From Halobellus sp. MBLA0158 (GTDB taxonomy: Archaea > Halobacteriota > Halobacteria > Halobacteriales > Haloferacaceae), in the NCBI RefSeq assembly GCF_041477585.1, contig NZ_JBGNYA010000001.1:496001-560000 (forward strand): a stretch of 64,000 nucleotides of DNA, written 5' to 3'. Below are positions 34,108 to 43,169 of this stretch, piece after piece (position 1 is the stretch's first letter; every line of letters starts with the position of its first letter). Below the pieces are notes generated by a model. It ran no database searches and was not told the origin of the DNA. It worked only from the letters and a program-made list of their open reading frames with translations. Made by a program: the position numbers and the translations under genes.

Positions 34108-34200
34108 CCGCCGGCGGCGACCGCCTCCGCTCCGGCGCTTCGCCCCGCGTTTTCGATCCGAATCCGAACCCCTTTCTCCCGGCGTCTTCGACCTCCGCTC

Positions 34201-35103
34201 GTGTTCTCGCTCGGCCCCGGCGTCGCCTACTCCGTCGTCGCCGCCTTCGTCTGGGGGACGTACATCTTCGTTCTGAAGCGCTACTTCCGCGGGTATCCCG
34301 GAACCGTCCTCACCGCTGGCATCAACGCCGCCGCGGTCGCGTGGTACCTCCCGCTCGTGACGCTGCGGTCGCGGGCTCTGCGGACGGCCCCGGACCCCGC
34401 GTCGCTCGGCGCCGCCGCGCTAGCCGATCCTTTCGGGACCGCCGTCCTCGTCGCGACCGTCCTCTCGACCGCGGCGGCGTTCCTGGCGTTCCTGCGGGCG
34501 ATCGACGTCGGCGAGGTGTCCTACGTGGCGCCGATCAGCAAGATCGTCCCCGTCTTCGTGCTCCCGATCGAGGTGCTCTTTCTCCACCAGCGGCTGACCC
34601 CGTTGCAGGTCGCGGGCGTCGTCGTCGCCACACTCGCGGTCTACGTCGCGAACTACCGCTCGGGACCGCTCCTGGCTCCGCTCCGCAAGGCGGCGTCCTC
34701 GCGGGCGGCACAGCTGGCGCTCGCGAGCGCGGCGTGCTACGCGATCAGCGACGTGGGAAAGCGCGTCGTCCTCCAGGAGCTGTCCGTTCCGCTGTCGCTG
34801 TGGGTGCCGACCGTCTTGGGCGGCGTGCTGCTCGTCGTGCTCCCGCTGGCCGCCCGCGAGTGGGTCCCGCTCCGGGGCGACCTCCCGAAGTTCGTGCTGG
34901 CCGGTGCTGGCGTCGCGCTCGGCGAGCACGTGACCGCGCTGGCGTTCTCGGCCGCGCCGGCGTCGGTCGCCTCGCCCATCATCAACACCCAGGCCGTCGT
35001 CGCGGTCGTCCTCGGTGGGCTCGTCCTCCGCGAGGAGGCGTTCGGCACGCGGCTCGTCGCCGCCGGGCTGGCGGTCGCGGGCGTGGGGCTCATCGCGGTG
35101 TAG
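34201..35103 (+). CDS. EamA/DMT-family transporter
   Basis: A 300-residue membrane protein with ten predicted helices arranged as two EamA repeats (about 5-150 and 162-300). Start is GTG 34201 (MFSLGPGVAYSVVAAFVWG). Members export or import metabolites such as amino acids, sugars or nucleotides; no sequence feature shows the substrate. It sits between the PP-loop gene and hisS on the same strand but with separate spacing. Confidence 0.88.
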   Translation: MFSLGPGVAYSVVAAFVWGTYIFVLKRYFRGYPGTVLTAGINAAAVAWYLPLVTLRSRALRTAPDPASLGAAALADPFGTAVLVATVLSTAAAFLAFLRAIDVGEVSYVAPISKIVPVFVLPIEVLFLHQRLTPLQVAGVVVATLAVYVANYRSGPLLAPLRKAASSRAAQLALASAACYAISDVGKRVVLQELSVPLSLWVPTVLGGVLLVVLPLAAREWVPLRGDLPKFVLAGAGVALGEHVTALAFSAAPASVASPIINTQAVVAVVLGGLVLREEAFGTRLVAAGLAVAGVGLIAV

Positions 35104-35151
35104 TCACGCGGCTTCAACAGTTTCAAGCGCGACACCGCCGAAACCCGGCGT

Positions 35152-36447
35152 ATGTACGACCGACTCAAGGGCTTTCGCGACTTCTACCCCGAGGAGATGG
35201 CCCCGCGGCGGGAGGTCATCGACACGCTGGAGGCGACCGCCGCCCGCTACGGCTTCCGCGAGATCTCGACGCCCGCGCTGGAGCGCACCGAGATGTACGT
35301 CGACAAGAGCGGCGAGGAGATCGTCGAAGAGCTGTACGCCTTCGAGGACAAGGGCGGCCGCGAGGTGTCGCTGACGCCGGAGCTGACGCCGACGGTCGCC
35401 CGGATGGTCGTCGCCAAACAGCAGGAGCTCTCCAAGCCGATCAAGTGGGTCTCGACCCGCCCGTTCTGGCGCTTCGAGCAGGTCCAACAAGGGAGATTCA
35501 GGGAGTTCTACCAGACCAACGTCGACATCTTCGGCTCCGCGGAGCCGGAGGCCGACGCCGAGATCCTGGCGTTCGCGGCCGACGCGCTCACCGACCTCGG
35601 CCTGACGGGCGAGGACTTCGAGTTCCGGGTCTCCCACCGGGACATCCTCAGCGGGCTCCTCGACGCCTTCGACGCCGAGGTCGACACCCGCGACGCGATC
35701 CGCGCGGTCGACAAGCGCGCCAAGGTCGGAGAGACCGAGTACCTGGGCCTGCTCTCCGATGCGGGCCTCTCCTACGACCAGGCCCGGGAGTTCGACGACC
35801 TCGTCGCGACCGGCGACCTCGACGCGATCGCCGAGTTCGGCGGCGACGACGTCGCGGCGGCCGTCGGAAACCTGGAGAACGTCCTCGCGGCGGCCGAGGA
35901 CTTCGGCGCCCGCGAGTACTGCGAGGTGTCGCTGACGACCGCACGCGGCCTCGATTACTACACGGGCGTCGTCTTCGAGTGCTTCGACTCGACGGGCGAG
36001 ATCTCCAGATCCGTGTTCGGCGGCGGCCGCTACGACGACCTCATCGAGAGCTTCGGCGGCCAGCCCACGCCCGCGGTCGGCGTCGCGCCCGGCCTCGCGC
36101 CGCTTTCCCTCCTGTGTCAGCGCGCCGGCGTCTGGCCCGAGGAGGCGCTCGCGACCGACTACTACGTCCTCACGGTCGGCGACACCCGCGACGTGGCGTC
36201 CCGGATCGCCCGCGACCTCCGCGCCGCGGGCAACGTCGTCGAGGTGGACGTCTCCGGCCGGAGCTTCGGCGCGCAGATGGGCTACGCCGACAGCATCAAC
36301 GCCGAGACGGTCGTGATCGTCGGCGAGCAGGATCTCGCGAACGGCGAGGTGACGGTGAAGGACATGGCCTCCGGCGACCAGACCACTGCCCCCGTCGAGG
36401 AGTTCCCCGGCGACCGCGACGCGCCGACCTACGACGACCTCGCGTAG
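35152..36447 (+). CDS. hisS: Histidyl-tRNA synthetase
   Basis: Class II synthetase charging tRNA-His. 431 residues with motif 1 region near EVIDTLEATAARYGF, motif 2 RPFWRFEQVQQGRFREFYQ, the HisRS signature GLDYYTGVVFE and motif 3 VGVAPGLAPLSLL, and a C-terminal anticodon-binding domain (about 335-425). Length is normal. The TruA gene begins 3 bp after its stop. Confidence 0.96.
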   Translation: MYDRLKGFRDFYPEEMAPRREVIDTLEATAARYGFREISTPALERTEMYVDKSGEEIVEELYAFEDKGGREVSLTPELTPTVARMVVAKQQELSKPIKWVSTRPFWRFEQVQQGRFREFYQTNVDIFGSAEPEADAEILAFAADALTDLGLTGEDFEFRVSHRDILSGLLDAFDAEVDTRDAIRAVDKRAKVGETEYLGLLSDAGLSYDQAREFDDLVATGDLDAIAEFGGDDVAAAVGNLENVLAAAEDFGAREYCEVSLTTARGLDYYTGVVFECFDSTGEISRSVFGGGRYDDLIESFGGQPTPAVGVAPGLAPLSLLCQRAGVWPEEALATDYYVLTVGDTRDVASRIARDLRAAGNVVEVDVSGRSFGAQMGYADSINAETVVIVGEQDLANGEVTVKDMASGDQTTAPVEEFPGDRDAPTYDDLA

Positions 36448-36450
36448 GCG

Positions 36451-37371
36451 ATGGGCACTGACACGGACTCCGATATCGATGTCGACCCCGACGCCGATGC
36501 CGACACCGACGCTCGTCCCGACTCGGAGTACCGGATGCGCGCCTTCCGCGTCGCCTACGACGGCCGTCCGTTCTACGGCTTCCAGCGCCAGCCCTCGGTC
36601 CCGACCGTCGAGGACGCGATCTTCGACGCGCTCGACGACCTCGGCGTCTTCGACCGCGAGAGCGCCCACCGGCCGGACGGCTACGCCGCGGCCGGCCGGA
36701 CCGACGCGGGCGTCTCCGCGCTCGCCCAGACGGTCGCTTTCCGCTGTCCCGAGTGGTGTACGCCGCGCGCGCTGAACGGCGAACTCCCGGCGGACGTCCG
36801 GGCGTGGGCCGCCGCAGAGGCCCCCGCGGAGTTCCACGCGACCCACGACGCCGAGCGCAGAACGTACGTCTACGACCTCTACGGACCGACTCTCGACGAC
36901 GAACGCGTCGACGCGGCGGCCGCGGCGCTGTCGGGCCAACACGACTTTCACAACCTCACGCCCGACGACGCGGGCACCGAACGCGAGGTCGCGATCCGGG
37001 CCGAGCGCGACGGCGACTTCGTGACGCTCCGAGTCGCGGCCGGCGGTTTCCCCCGCAATCTCGTCCGGCGACTCGCTTCGGTCATCCGGTGCGTCGGGAG
37101 CGGCGAGCGGGGGACCGCGTGGGTCGACGACCTGCTCGGCCCCGAGGCGCTCAACGGCCCCGACGGGGTGCCGCCGGCGCCGCCCGAACCGCTGCTGCTC
37201 GCCGACGTCGACTATCCGGGGCTGGCGTTCGACCGCGACGACCGGGCCGCGACGAGCGCGGCCGCGGTCTTCTCGGCGCGACGGCGCGACCATCTCGTCC
37301 GCGCCCGCGTGGCCGGTCGAGTGGCCGACGGAGTCGGAGAGGGCGAGACGTCGCCGGAACGCCCCGACTGA
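36451..37371 (+). CDS. truA: tRNA pseudouridine synthase A
   Basis: Makes pseudouridine at positions 38-40 of the tRNA anticodon arm. The catalytic Asp85 is in AAGRTDAGVSALAQ; FRVAYDGRPFYGFQRQP and the RNLVRRLASVIRCVG motif confirm TruA. The first 28 residues are an acidic Asp-rich lead typical of haloarchaea, and ATG 36535 would give a conserved-core start. Translated just behind hisS, a tRNA-maturation pair. Confidence 0.94.
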   Translation: MGTDTDSDIDVDPDADADTDARPDSEYRMRAFRVAYDGRPFYGFQRQPSVPTVEDAIFDALDDLGVFDRESAHRPDGYAAAGRTDAGVSALAQTVAFRCPEWCTPRALNGELPADVRAWAAAEAPAEFHATHDAERRTYVYDLYGPTLDDERVDAAAAALSGQHDFHNLTPDDAGTEREVAIRAERDGDFVTLRVAAGGFPRNLVRRLASVIRCVGSGERGTAWVDDLLGPEALNGPDGVPPAPPEPLLLADVDYPGLAFDRDDRAATSAAAVFSARRRDHLVRARVAGRVADGVGEGETSPERPD

Positions 37372-37419
37372 AGAACGACCCGGCTGAACAGTTATCACCG
37401 GCGTTGGCGAAACGCCCGT

Positions 37420-37710
37420 ATGGTTCCCTCCCCGCCGCCCACCGCACAGCCCCACCGCGACGCCGCCTACCGCTTCGCCGTCGGCGCGGCGTACTTCGCG
37501 GTCATCTCCGGGCTCGGCTCGCTCGCGGCCGTGCTCTTCGGCCCGTTCGGCGTCGTCGTGAGCGTCCTCGTCTCGCTCGTCGGCGTCTACTACGGCGGCA
37601 TCGAGGTCGCACGCGGCGTCGATATCGTGGTCAGATACGCGATGCGCGAATCCGGCGGTGAGAGCGAGCCGGCGGACGGTGGGCCACAGGAGCCGGACTC
37701 GGCGGAGTGA
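37420..37710 (+). CDS. Small membrane protein, 96 aa
   Basis: 96 residues with two hydrophobic segments (about 21-40 and 43-60) and a polar, Glu/Pro-rich C-terminus. No family recognised. It lies 48 bp after truA on the same strand and converges with the SDR gene, their ends being one base apart. Confidence 0.65.
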   Translation: MVPSPPPTAQPHRDAAYRFAVGAAYFAVISGLGSLAAVLFGPFGVVVSVLVSLVGVYYGGIEVARGVDIVVRYAMRESGGESEPADGGPQEPDSAE

Positions 37711-37711
37711 C

Positions 37712-38443
37712 CTACCAGCCGTCGAACTTGTCGCGCCGGTAGAGGTCGATCTCGTGGACGGTCGAGCGGTCCTGCGCGGCGGCGAAGGCGATGGCCTCGG
37801 CGACCTCCTCGGGCTCTGTCACCTCGCCGGGCTCGAAGCGCTCCTCGAAGGTCTCGCCGGACTCGCTGCCGAACTCGGTTCGGACCTCGGTGGGGTTGAC
37901 GACGCTGACGCCGATCCCGTCCGAGCCGACCTGTCCCTCGACGCTGTGGGCGAAGCCGCGGACCCACCATTTCGTCGCCGCGTAGACCGGATTGAACGGC
38001 CGGGGGTACTGGCCGGCGAAACTGCCGACGAAGACGAGGTTGCCCTCGGTCTCCCGGAGGTGCGGGATCGCCGCCCGGGTTGCGAAGAAGTAGCCGTCGG
38101 CGTTCGTCTCCATCATCAGGCGGTAGTCCTCGGTCGAGAGCTCCTCGACGTCGCTGCCGACGCCGACGCCGACGTTGTTCACGAGGACGTCGAGGCGGCC
38201 GAACGTCTCGACGGTCTCTGCGACCATCGCCTCGACCTGGTCCTCCTCGCGGACGTCCGTCGGGACGACGAGCGTCTCGACGCCGTGCGCGGCTTCGAGG
38301 TCGTCGGCGAGGGCGTCGAGCCGCTCGCGACGCCGCGCCGCGACTGCGACGTCCGCGCCCTCGCGGGCGAGCGCGTGCGCCGTCTCTTCGCCGATTCCCG
38401 AGCTGGCCCCCGTGACGAGGGCGACGCTGTCCTGGAGTGTCAC
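37712..38443 (-). CDS. Short-chain dehydrogenase/reductase
   Basis: A 243-residue classical SDR. TGASSGIGEETA at 11-22 binds NAD(P); NNVGVGVG and the YAATK catalytic pair near residue 156, with Ser in VFVGSFAG, complete the active site. No membrane segment. The substrate is not predictable. It lies on the same strand as, and about 70 bp downstream of, the GbsR-type regulator gene. Confidence 0.92.
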   Translation of the reverse strand: MTLQDSVALVTGASSGIGEETAHALAREGADVAVAARRRERLDALADDLEAAHGVETLVVPTDVREEDQVEAMVAETVETFGRLDVLVNNVGVGVGSDVEELSTEDYRLMMETNADGYFFATRAAIPHLRETEGNLVFVGSFAGQYPRPFNPVYAATKWWVRGFAHSVEGQVGSDGIGVSVVNPTEVRTEFGSESGETFEERFEPGEVTEPEEVAEAIAFAAAQDRSTVHEIDLYRRDKFDGW

Positions 38444-38513
38444 GTCCGAGTGGTCTCGACCGAGCGCCTTGAGTCCTCGGCCCGTCGAGCCCTCGCCCGC
38501 GGTTCTCTCCGAC

Positions 38514-39065
38514 TCAGTCGCGACGCAGCCGTTCGAGGAGCCCCGTCAGCCGGTCGATCGAACTGCTCGTGAGGATGTCCAGCAGCCGCTCGCTCCGGTC
38601 GTACATCGTTCGGAGGGACTCGATCCGTTCGAGGTCCGCCTGCGCCTGCTCGTCGTCGACGCCGTCGAGGCGGTCGGCGGCCGAATCGAGCGCCCGCGTC
38701 ATCACGTCGATCTCGCGGCGGACCTCGTGCTGGAGGAACTTCTGGACCACGTGCCAGAAGTCCGTCTCGGCCTCGTAGAACGCCTTCTTCCCCTCGCCCG
38801 GGACCGACCGCCGGTGGACGAGGTGGAGTCGGTTCAGCTTCTGCATCGCGGTGCTGACCGTCGACTTGGCGTACCCGCTCTCTTCGACCAGTTCGTCGAG
38901 CGAGAGCGGTTCGTTCTCGAAGAAGAGGACGCCGTAGAGCCGGCCGTAGCTCTGATTCAGACCGTACACCTCCGCGCTCCGCTCTAGGGCCTGGATGACT
39001 TCCTCGCGCGCCTGTTCGACCGGGTCGTCGCGGGCCGTGCCGGCGTCGTCGGCACCTTCGTTCAT
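38514..39065 (-). CDS. GbsR/MarR-type transcriptional regulator
   Basis: A 183-residue DNA-binding protein. The winged helix shows LYGVLFFENEPLSLDELVEESGYAKSTVSTAMQKLNRLHLV (about 43-83), then a coiled dimerisation region. GbsR-type repressors control transporters for glycine-betaine-like compounds or other stress genes. It is divergent from the secreted protein-ABC operon, and two copies of a 22-bp palindrome lie right at its start and upstream, so autoregulation and repression of that operon are likely. The start codon at 39063-39065 lies only one base from the first palindrome. Confidence 0.88.
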   Translation of the reverse strand: MNEGADDAGTARDDPVEQAREEVIQALERSAEVYGLNQSYGRLYGVLFFENEPLSLDELVEESGYAKSTVSTAMQKLNRLHLVHRRSVPGEGKKAFYEAETDFWHVVQKFLQHEVRREIDVMTRALDSAADRLDGVDDEQAQADLERIESLRTMYDRSERLLDILTSSSIDRLTGLLERLRRD

Positions 39066-39066
39066 A

Positions 39067-39088
39067 ATATTCGGTAACTCCCGAAAAT
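39067..39088. promoter_or_regulatory. Probable GbsR-type operator, copy 1
   Basis: Arms ATATTCGG and CCGAAAAT around a 6-bp spacer; 7 of 8 positions are symmetric. It abuts the start codon of the regulator gene, consistent with autorepression. Copy 2 has the same arms and spacing, 42 bp away centre to centre, close to four helical turns. Confidence 0.65.
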
Positions 39089-39108
39089 ACTAAATCTTAT
39101 CGAACAGA

Positions 39109-39130
39109 ATATTCGGAACACACCGAATAT
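39109..39130. promoter_or_regulatory. Probable GbsR-type operator, copy 2
   Basis: Perfect arms ATATTCGG and CCGAATAT with a 6-bp spacer (AACACA). It sits about 76 bp before the ATG of the secreted-protein gene, in the place expected to control the rightward operon. A second, slightly imperfect copy is at 39067-39088. Confidence 0.7.
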
Positions 39131-39205
39131 GATGAATACAGTCTCCGCGGGATCGTCCCGCACGCGGCGGATCGATGCCCTCCCGAGCGCCGGAGGTGAA
39201 CCCCG

Positions 39206-40792
39206 ATGAAGCGGCTCGCTCTGGCCCTCCTGCTCGTCGGCTCGCTGTTCTCGGTCGGGGCGGCGGCCGAGGTCCGCGGCAGCCCCGAACTGCACGCCTC
39301 CCTCCCGGACGACACCGTGGTCCCCGGGTCGGAGACGACTCTCCGCGTCACCGTCACCAACGACGGTACGCTCCGGAGCGGCGAACGCCCGGCTCTCGAC
39401 GAGATGGCCACGACGGCCCGGGGCGTCGACGTCTCGCTCGACGCCGGCGGCGCGCCGATCGAGATCGACACCGGGAGTCGATCGATCGGCCGGCTCCGCG
39501 CGGGCGACCAGGCGCGAATCGGCTTCGACGTCACCGTTCCGGAGGACGCGGCGCCGGGAACGTACGCGCTCGATCTCACCGCGACCTACGAGTACTACGG
39601 GACGATCGACACCGGCGGCACCGACACTCGCTACGTCGAGCGGACCAGGACCCGGCACTTCGACCTCAGCGTCGAGGTCGACGACCGGGCGGCGTTCGCG
39701 GTCGTCGCCACCGACGCCGACGTCCGCGTCGGCTCCGTCGGGACGGTGAACGTGACGATGCGGAACGTCGGCTCGGAGGCGGCCAACGCGACGCGCGTCC
39801 GGCTCGCCTCCGAGGCCCCGGCGCTCCGGTTCGGCGGCACCGCCGAGGCCAGCCGCTTCGCGGGCGACTGGGCCCCCGGAGAGACGCGCACGCTCTCGTA
39901 CCAGGTCGCCGCCGCGCCCGACGCCGCCGTCGAGCGGCACGCAGTCACCGCTGTCGCGACCTTCGAGGATGACGACGGCGTCGCCGTCGAATCCGACCGA
40001 CTCGGCCTCGGCGTGGTTCCCCGCCCCGAGCAGACGTTCCGCGTCGTCGCCACCGAGCGCGACGTCGCGGTCGGCGAGGACGGCACCGTCTCGCTGACGC
40101 TCCGCAACGACGGTCCCCTGGCGGTGACCGACGCGACCGTCACGGTCGGATCGCCCCGTCACCTCCGCGTGGCCGGCGGGGCGAACGCCACGCGCTTCCT
40201 CGGCGACTGGGCCCCCGGCGAACGCCGGACCGTCACGTACGAGCTTCGGGCCACGGAGGCGGCCGAGCCGCGGAACTACTCGCTTCCGGTCTCGGTCGGC
40301 TACCGCGACGCCGACGGCGACCGGGCGACAGAGCGCGTCGGCCCGGTCGGCGTGCGACCCGCGGCCGAGCCGACGACGCTCGCCGTCGAGCCGGTGAACG
40401 CCACCCTCGGCATCGACGCCGCGAACGCCGTCCGGGTCCGCGTGCGGAACGTCGGCGACGAGCGGCTCACCGACGTCCGCGCCCGACTGGCCGTCGAGGA
40501 TCCCTACGAGAGCGACAACCCGACGAGCTACGTCGACTCCCTGGCGCCGGGCGAGAGCACGACGATGACCTTCGAGCTGACGACCCCCGAGGACGGTGTC
40601 CCCACGCGCGATGCGATCCCGCTCGCGGTGACCGCCGACACGCCCGACGACGAGCGCGTCACCTACGACGGGTACTACGTCCCGGTCACGATCTCGGACG
40701 CCGGCGGTGCGACCCGACTTCTCCCGATCGTCGGCGTCGGCGCGGCGGCCCTCGCCGCTCTCGGCGGCGCGTGGTGGTGGTACGAGCGATGA
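39206..40792 (+). CDS. Secreted CARDB/COG1361-like repeat protein with C-terminal membrane anchor
   Basis: A 528-residue surface protein. Residues 1-21 are a Sec signal peptide (MKRLALALLLVGSLFSVGAAA). The body has four beta-sandwich repeats, each containing a strand pattern such as TTLRVTVTNDGTL, GTVNVTMRNVGSEAA, GTVSLTLRNDGPLAVTDA and AVRVRVRNVGDERLTD, typical of CARDB/COG1361 modules. A C-terminal hydrophobic helix (about 505-525) ends in WWWYER, probably a membrane anchor. The stop overlaps the ABC ATPase ATG, so it is part of the transporter and may hold or guide the exported substrate outside the membrane. Confidence 0.85.
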   Translation: MKRLALALLLVGSLFSVGAAAEVRGSPELHASLPDDTVVPGSETTLRVTVTNDGTLRSGERPALDEMATTARGVDVSLDAGGAPIEIDTGSRSIGRLRAGDQARIGFDVTVPEDAAPGTYALDLTATYEYYGTIDTGGTDTRYVERTRTRHFDLSVEVDDRAAFAVVATDADVRVGSVGTVNVTMRNVGSEAANATRVRLASEAPALRFGGTAEASRFAGDWAPGETRTLSYQVAAAPDAAVERHAVTAVATFEDDDGVAVESDRLGLGVVPRPEQTFRVVATERDVAVGEDGTVSLTLRNDGPLAVTDATVTVGSPRHLRVAGGANATRFLGDWAPGERRTVTYELRATEAAEPRNYSLPVSVGYRDADGDRATERVGPVGVRPAAEPTTLAVEPVNATLGIDAANAVRVRVRNVGDERLTDVRARLAVEDPYESDNPTSYVDSLAPGESTTMTFELTTPEDGVPTRDAIPLAVTADTPDDERVTYDGYYVPVTISDAGGATRLLPIVGVGAAALAALGGAWWWYER

Positions 40793-41541
40793 TCGGGGGC
40801 GCCGCCGACTCACCGAAGCGTAAATCCGGCGGAGAGTCCGGATCGGACGAGTCCGGTGGACCCAACGCGGAGGTCGTCCTCCGGGGGTCCGACCTGGCGA
40901 AGACTTACTCCTCTAAGCTCCCCTTCGGCCGCGATATCGAGGTGCTGACCGGCGCGAGCGTCGCCATCCGGCGCGGCGAGGTCGTCGGCATCGTGGGCGG
41001 CAACGGCTCGGGCAAGTCGACGCTGATGAAGATCCTGGTGGGCGCGCTCGACGCCGACGACGGCTCCGTGACGGTCAACGGACGCATCGGCTGGTGCCCC
41101 CAGGACGAACTGCTGTACGACCGGCTCACCGTCGCGGAGACCTTCCGGCTGTTCGGCGAGGGCTACGGGATGGACCGTTCGGAGATCGAAGCCGCCCGCG
41201 ACCGCCTCGCCGAGACGCTGGACTTCGAGGCGTTCCTCGACTACCGGATCGACCGGCTCTCGGGCGGCAATCGCCAGAAGGTGAACCTCTCGATCGCCCT
41301 GATGCACGACCCCGACGTGCTCCTCTTAGACGAGCCCTACACGGGCTTCGACTGGGAGACCTACCTCGCCTTCTGGGACCTCACCGAAGAGCTCAGAGAG
41401 CGCGGGACGGCGGTGGCGATCATCTCGCACCTGATCAACGAACAGGAGCGGTTCGATCGCATCCTCGAACTCGCCGACGGCACGCTCAGCGACGTGACGG
41501 ACCAGGGATCGAGCCAGGCCGGCGCGGAGGGGATACGATGA
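40789..41541 (+). CDS. ABC transporter ATP-binding protein
   Basis: A 250-residue ATPase starting at ATG 40789, overlapping the upstream stop. Walker A GGNGSGKST is at about residues 70-78, Q-loop WCPQDELLYDRLT, signature LSGGNRQKVNLSIAL near 155-170 and Walker B DVLLLDEPYTGFD. The residue order matches exporters of the multidrug/lantibiotic type. It is coupled to both permease genes by ATGA overlaps. Confidence 0.9.
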   Translation: MIGGAADSPKRKSGGESGSDESGGPNAEVVLRGSDLAKTYSSKLPFGRDIEVLTGASVAIRRGEVVGIVGGNGSGKSTLMKILVGALDADDGSVTVNGRIGWCPQDELLYDRLTVAETFRLFGEGYGMDRSEIEAARDRLAETLDFEAFLDYRIDRLSGGNRQKVNLSIALMHDPDVLLLDEPYTGFDWETYLAFWDLTEELRERGTAVAIISHLINEQERFDRILELADGTLSDVTDQGSSQAGAEGIR

Positions 41542-42287
41542 CGGCGGACGCCCGCGCGGGCGAGCGACTGCGGGTCGGCCTCGGCGCGGCGATCAGGGAG
41601 TTCGTCCGCGAGCCGATCAACCTCGCCCTCATCCTCGCGCTGCCGCCGGTCGTCATCACGAGCTACGAGTCGGTGCTGTCGGCGTTCCCGCGGCTCCCGT
41701 ATATGACGACGGACCCGGAGGCGCTCGGCGCCACCGCCGGAGCGCTCTTCGTCGCCGCGTTCCTCCCGGGCGTGATCGGGCTCTTTCAGGTGATCAGCGC
41801 CCAGCGCGCCGACGAGCGGCTCTCGCTCGCGGGCTTTCCGACGCCGGTGCTCTTCGCCTCCCGGCTGGCCGCGGTCTGTCTCGCCGCCGTCGTCACCGCC
41901 GCGCTCTCGCTGGCCGTGCTGGCGACGAGCACCGAGGTCGAGTCCCTCGCGTTGGGGTTCCTGACGCTGGCGTTCGTCGGCGGACTCTACGGGCTCGTCG
42001 GGATGCTGATCGGGACGGTCCTCCCCCGCGAACTCGAAGGGTCGCTGGCGCTGATCTTCGTCGTCGACGTCGACGAGGCGCTCGCGAGCGGCGTGATGGC
42101 GACCGACGCGGCGGCGACGAAGCTCTTCCCGCTCCACTACCCGCATCAGGTGTTCCGAGCCGCGGTCGACGGCCGAGCCCCGGACCTCGTCGACCTCGTC
42201 GCCGCCGGCACCTACGGCCTCGTCGTCCTCGCTACGACCGTCCTCGTCTACACCGTGCTCGCCGGTGCCGGGGGTGAGACGAGATGA
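41538..42287 (+). CDS. ABC transporter permease 1
   Basis: A 249-residue membrane protein with six hydrophobic segments of the ABC-2 exporter type. The ATG overlaps the ATPase stop. A short VREPINLALILALPPVVI N-terminal helix opens the first segment. It pairs with the second permease encoded next. Substrate unknown. Confidence 0.85.
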   Translation: MTADARAGERLRVGLGAAIREFVREPINLALILALPPVVITSYESVLSAFPRLPYMTTDPEALGATAGALFVAAFLPGVIGLFQVISAQRADERLSLAGFPTPVLFASRLAAVCLAAVVTAALSLAVLATSTEVESLALGFLTLAFVGGLYGLVGMLIGTVLPRELEGSLALIFVVDVDEALASGVMATDAAATKLFPLHYPHQVFRAAVDGRAPDLVDLVAAGTYGLVVLATTVLVYTVLAGAGGETR

Positions 42288-43018
42288 GCACGCTCCGGAC
42301 GGCCTTCGAGATGGGCGTCCGCGAGTACGCGCGGACGCCGGTCCTGCTCGCGCTCTTGGCGTTCCTCCCGGTATACCTGATTCTGGTCTTCGCCTGGGTA
42401 ATGCCGGAGAGCCGAGCCGCGGTCGAGGTCCCCGTTCAGGGCGCGATGTCCGTCGAGATGGCGACGCTCACGACGGTCCTGACGACGCCGATGGCCGCCG
42501 CGTTCGTCGGCGGGGCGGCCGGGCTGTTCCTGATGCAGTCCGCGAGCGCAGTCGACGGCCGGCTCGCGCTCGTCGGCGCCGACGCCTCCGAGATCGTCGC
42601 CGCCCGCGCCGGCGTCTTGGTGCTCGCGGCCGCCGCGGGCAGCGTCGTCTCCGTCGGCGTCCTGTCGACGGTCGCGTCGGTCGAGCGCGGCCTGTGGTAC
42701 CTGCTCGCGACCTTCCTCGTCGGTCTGCTGTACGGCGGCGTCGGGGCGCTCGTCGGCCTCGCGCTGAACCGGCTCGCGGGGATCTACGTCCTGATGTTCG
42801 GCCCGTTCCTCGACCTGTTTCTCGCCCAGAGCCCGCTGACCGACGAGACGCACGTCCTCGCGCCGCTTCTCCCCGGCCACTTCCCGATGAAACTGGCCTT
42901 CGACGCCGCGCTGACCGCGCGCGTGAGGCCGGCGAATCTGTGGTTCAGTCTCGCATACCTAACCGTCCTCGCCCTCGTGGTCGGCGCGGCCTTCAGGCGC
43001 GCGATACGCGTCGACTGA
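42284..43018 (+). CDS. ABC transporter permease 2
   Basis: A 244-residue ABC-2-type permease with six membrane helices, overlapping the stop of permease 1 by 4 bases. The MGVREYARTPVLLALLAFLPVYL start is the elbow helix of this fold. It completes a four-gene coupled unit (secreted protein, ATPase, two permeases). Its stop codon is the first base of a palindromic repeat. Confidence 0.85.
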   Translation: MSTLRTAFEMGVREYARTPVLLALLAFLPVYLILVFAWVMPESRAAVEVPVQGAMSVEMATLTTVLTTPMAAAFVGGAAGLFLMQSASAVDGRLALVGADASEIVAARAGVLVLAAAAGSVVSVGVLSTVASVERGLWYLLATFLVGLLYGGVGALVGLALNRLAGIYVLMFGPFLDLFLAQSPLTDETHVLAPLLPGHFPMKLAFDAALTARVRPANLWFSLAYLTVLALVVGAAFRRAIRVD

Positions 43019-43096
43019 TAGTGATTACACTCGTCCCTTACCGCCGAACGCCACCCCAGTGACGGCGTTCGGCAGTAAACAGTGAGAGTAATTACT
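43016..43096. repeat. ~80-bp palindromic repeat, copy R1
   Basis: Starts at the stop codon of the ABC permease (TGATAG). The inner hairpin has perfect 10-bp arms GCCGAACGCC (43043-43052) and GGCGTTCGGC (43064-43073) with an 11-base loop; the outer flanks are also inverted (left AGTGATTACACTC, right GAGAGTAATTACT). A second copy at 43653-43733 has the same layout with changed bases. The whole can fold as one long stem. Possible mobile element of MITE type or structured terminator. Confidence 0.7.
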
Positions 43097-43169
43097 ATGA
43101 CCCGAGTCTCTCAGGGGCTCGATGCCGTCGACCTCAAGCTTTATGATATGTCTCCCGAGATACACCTGT

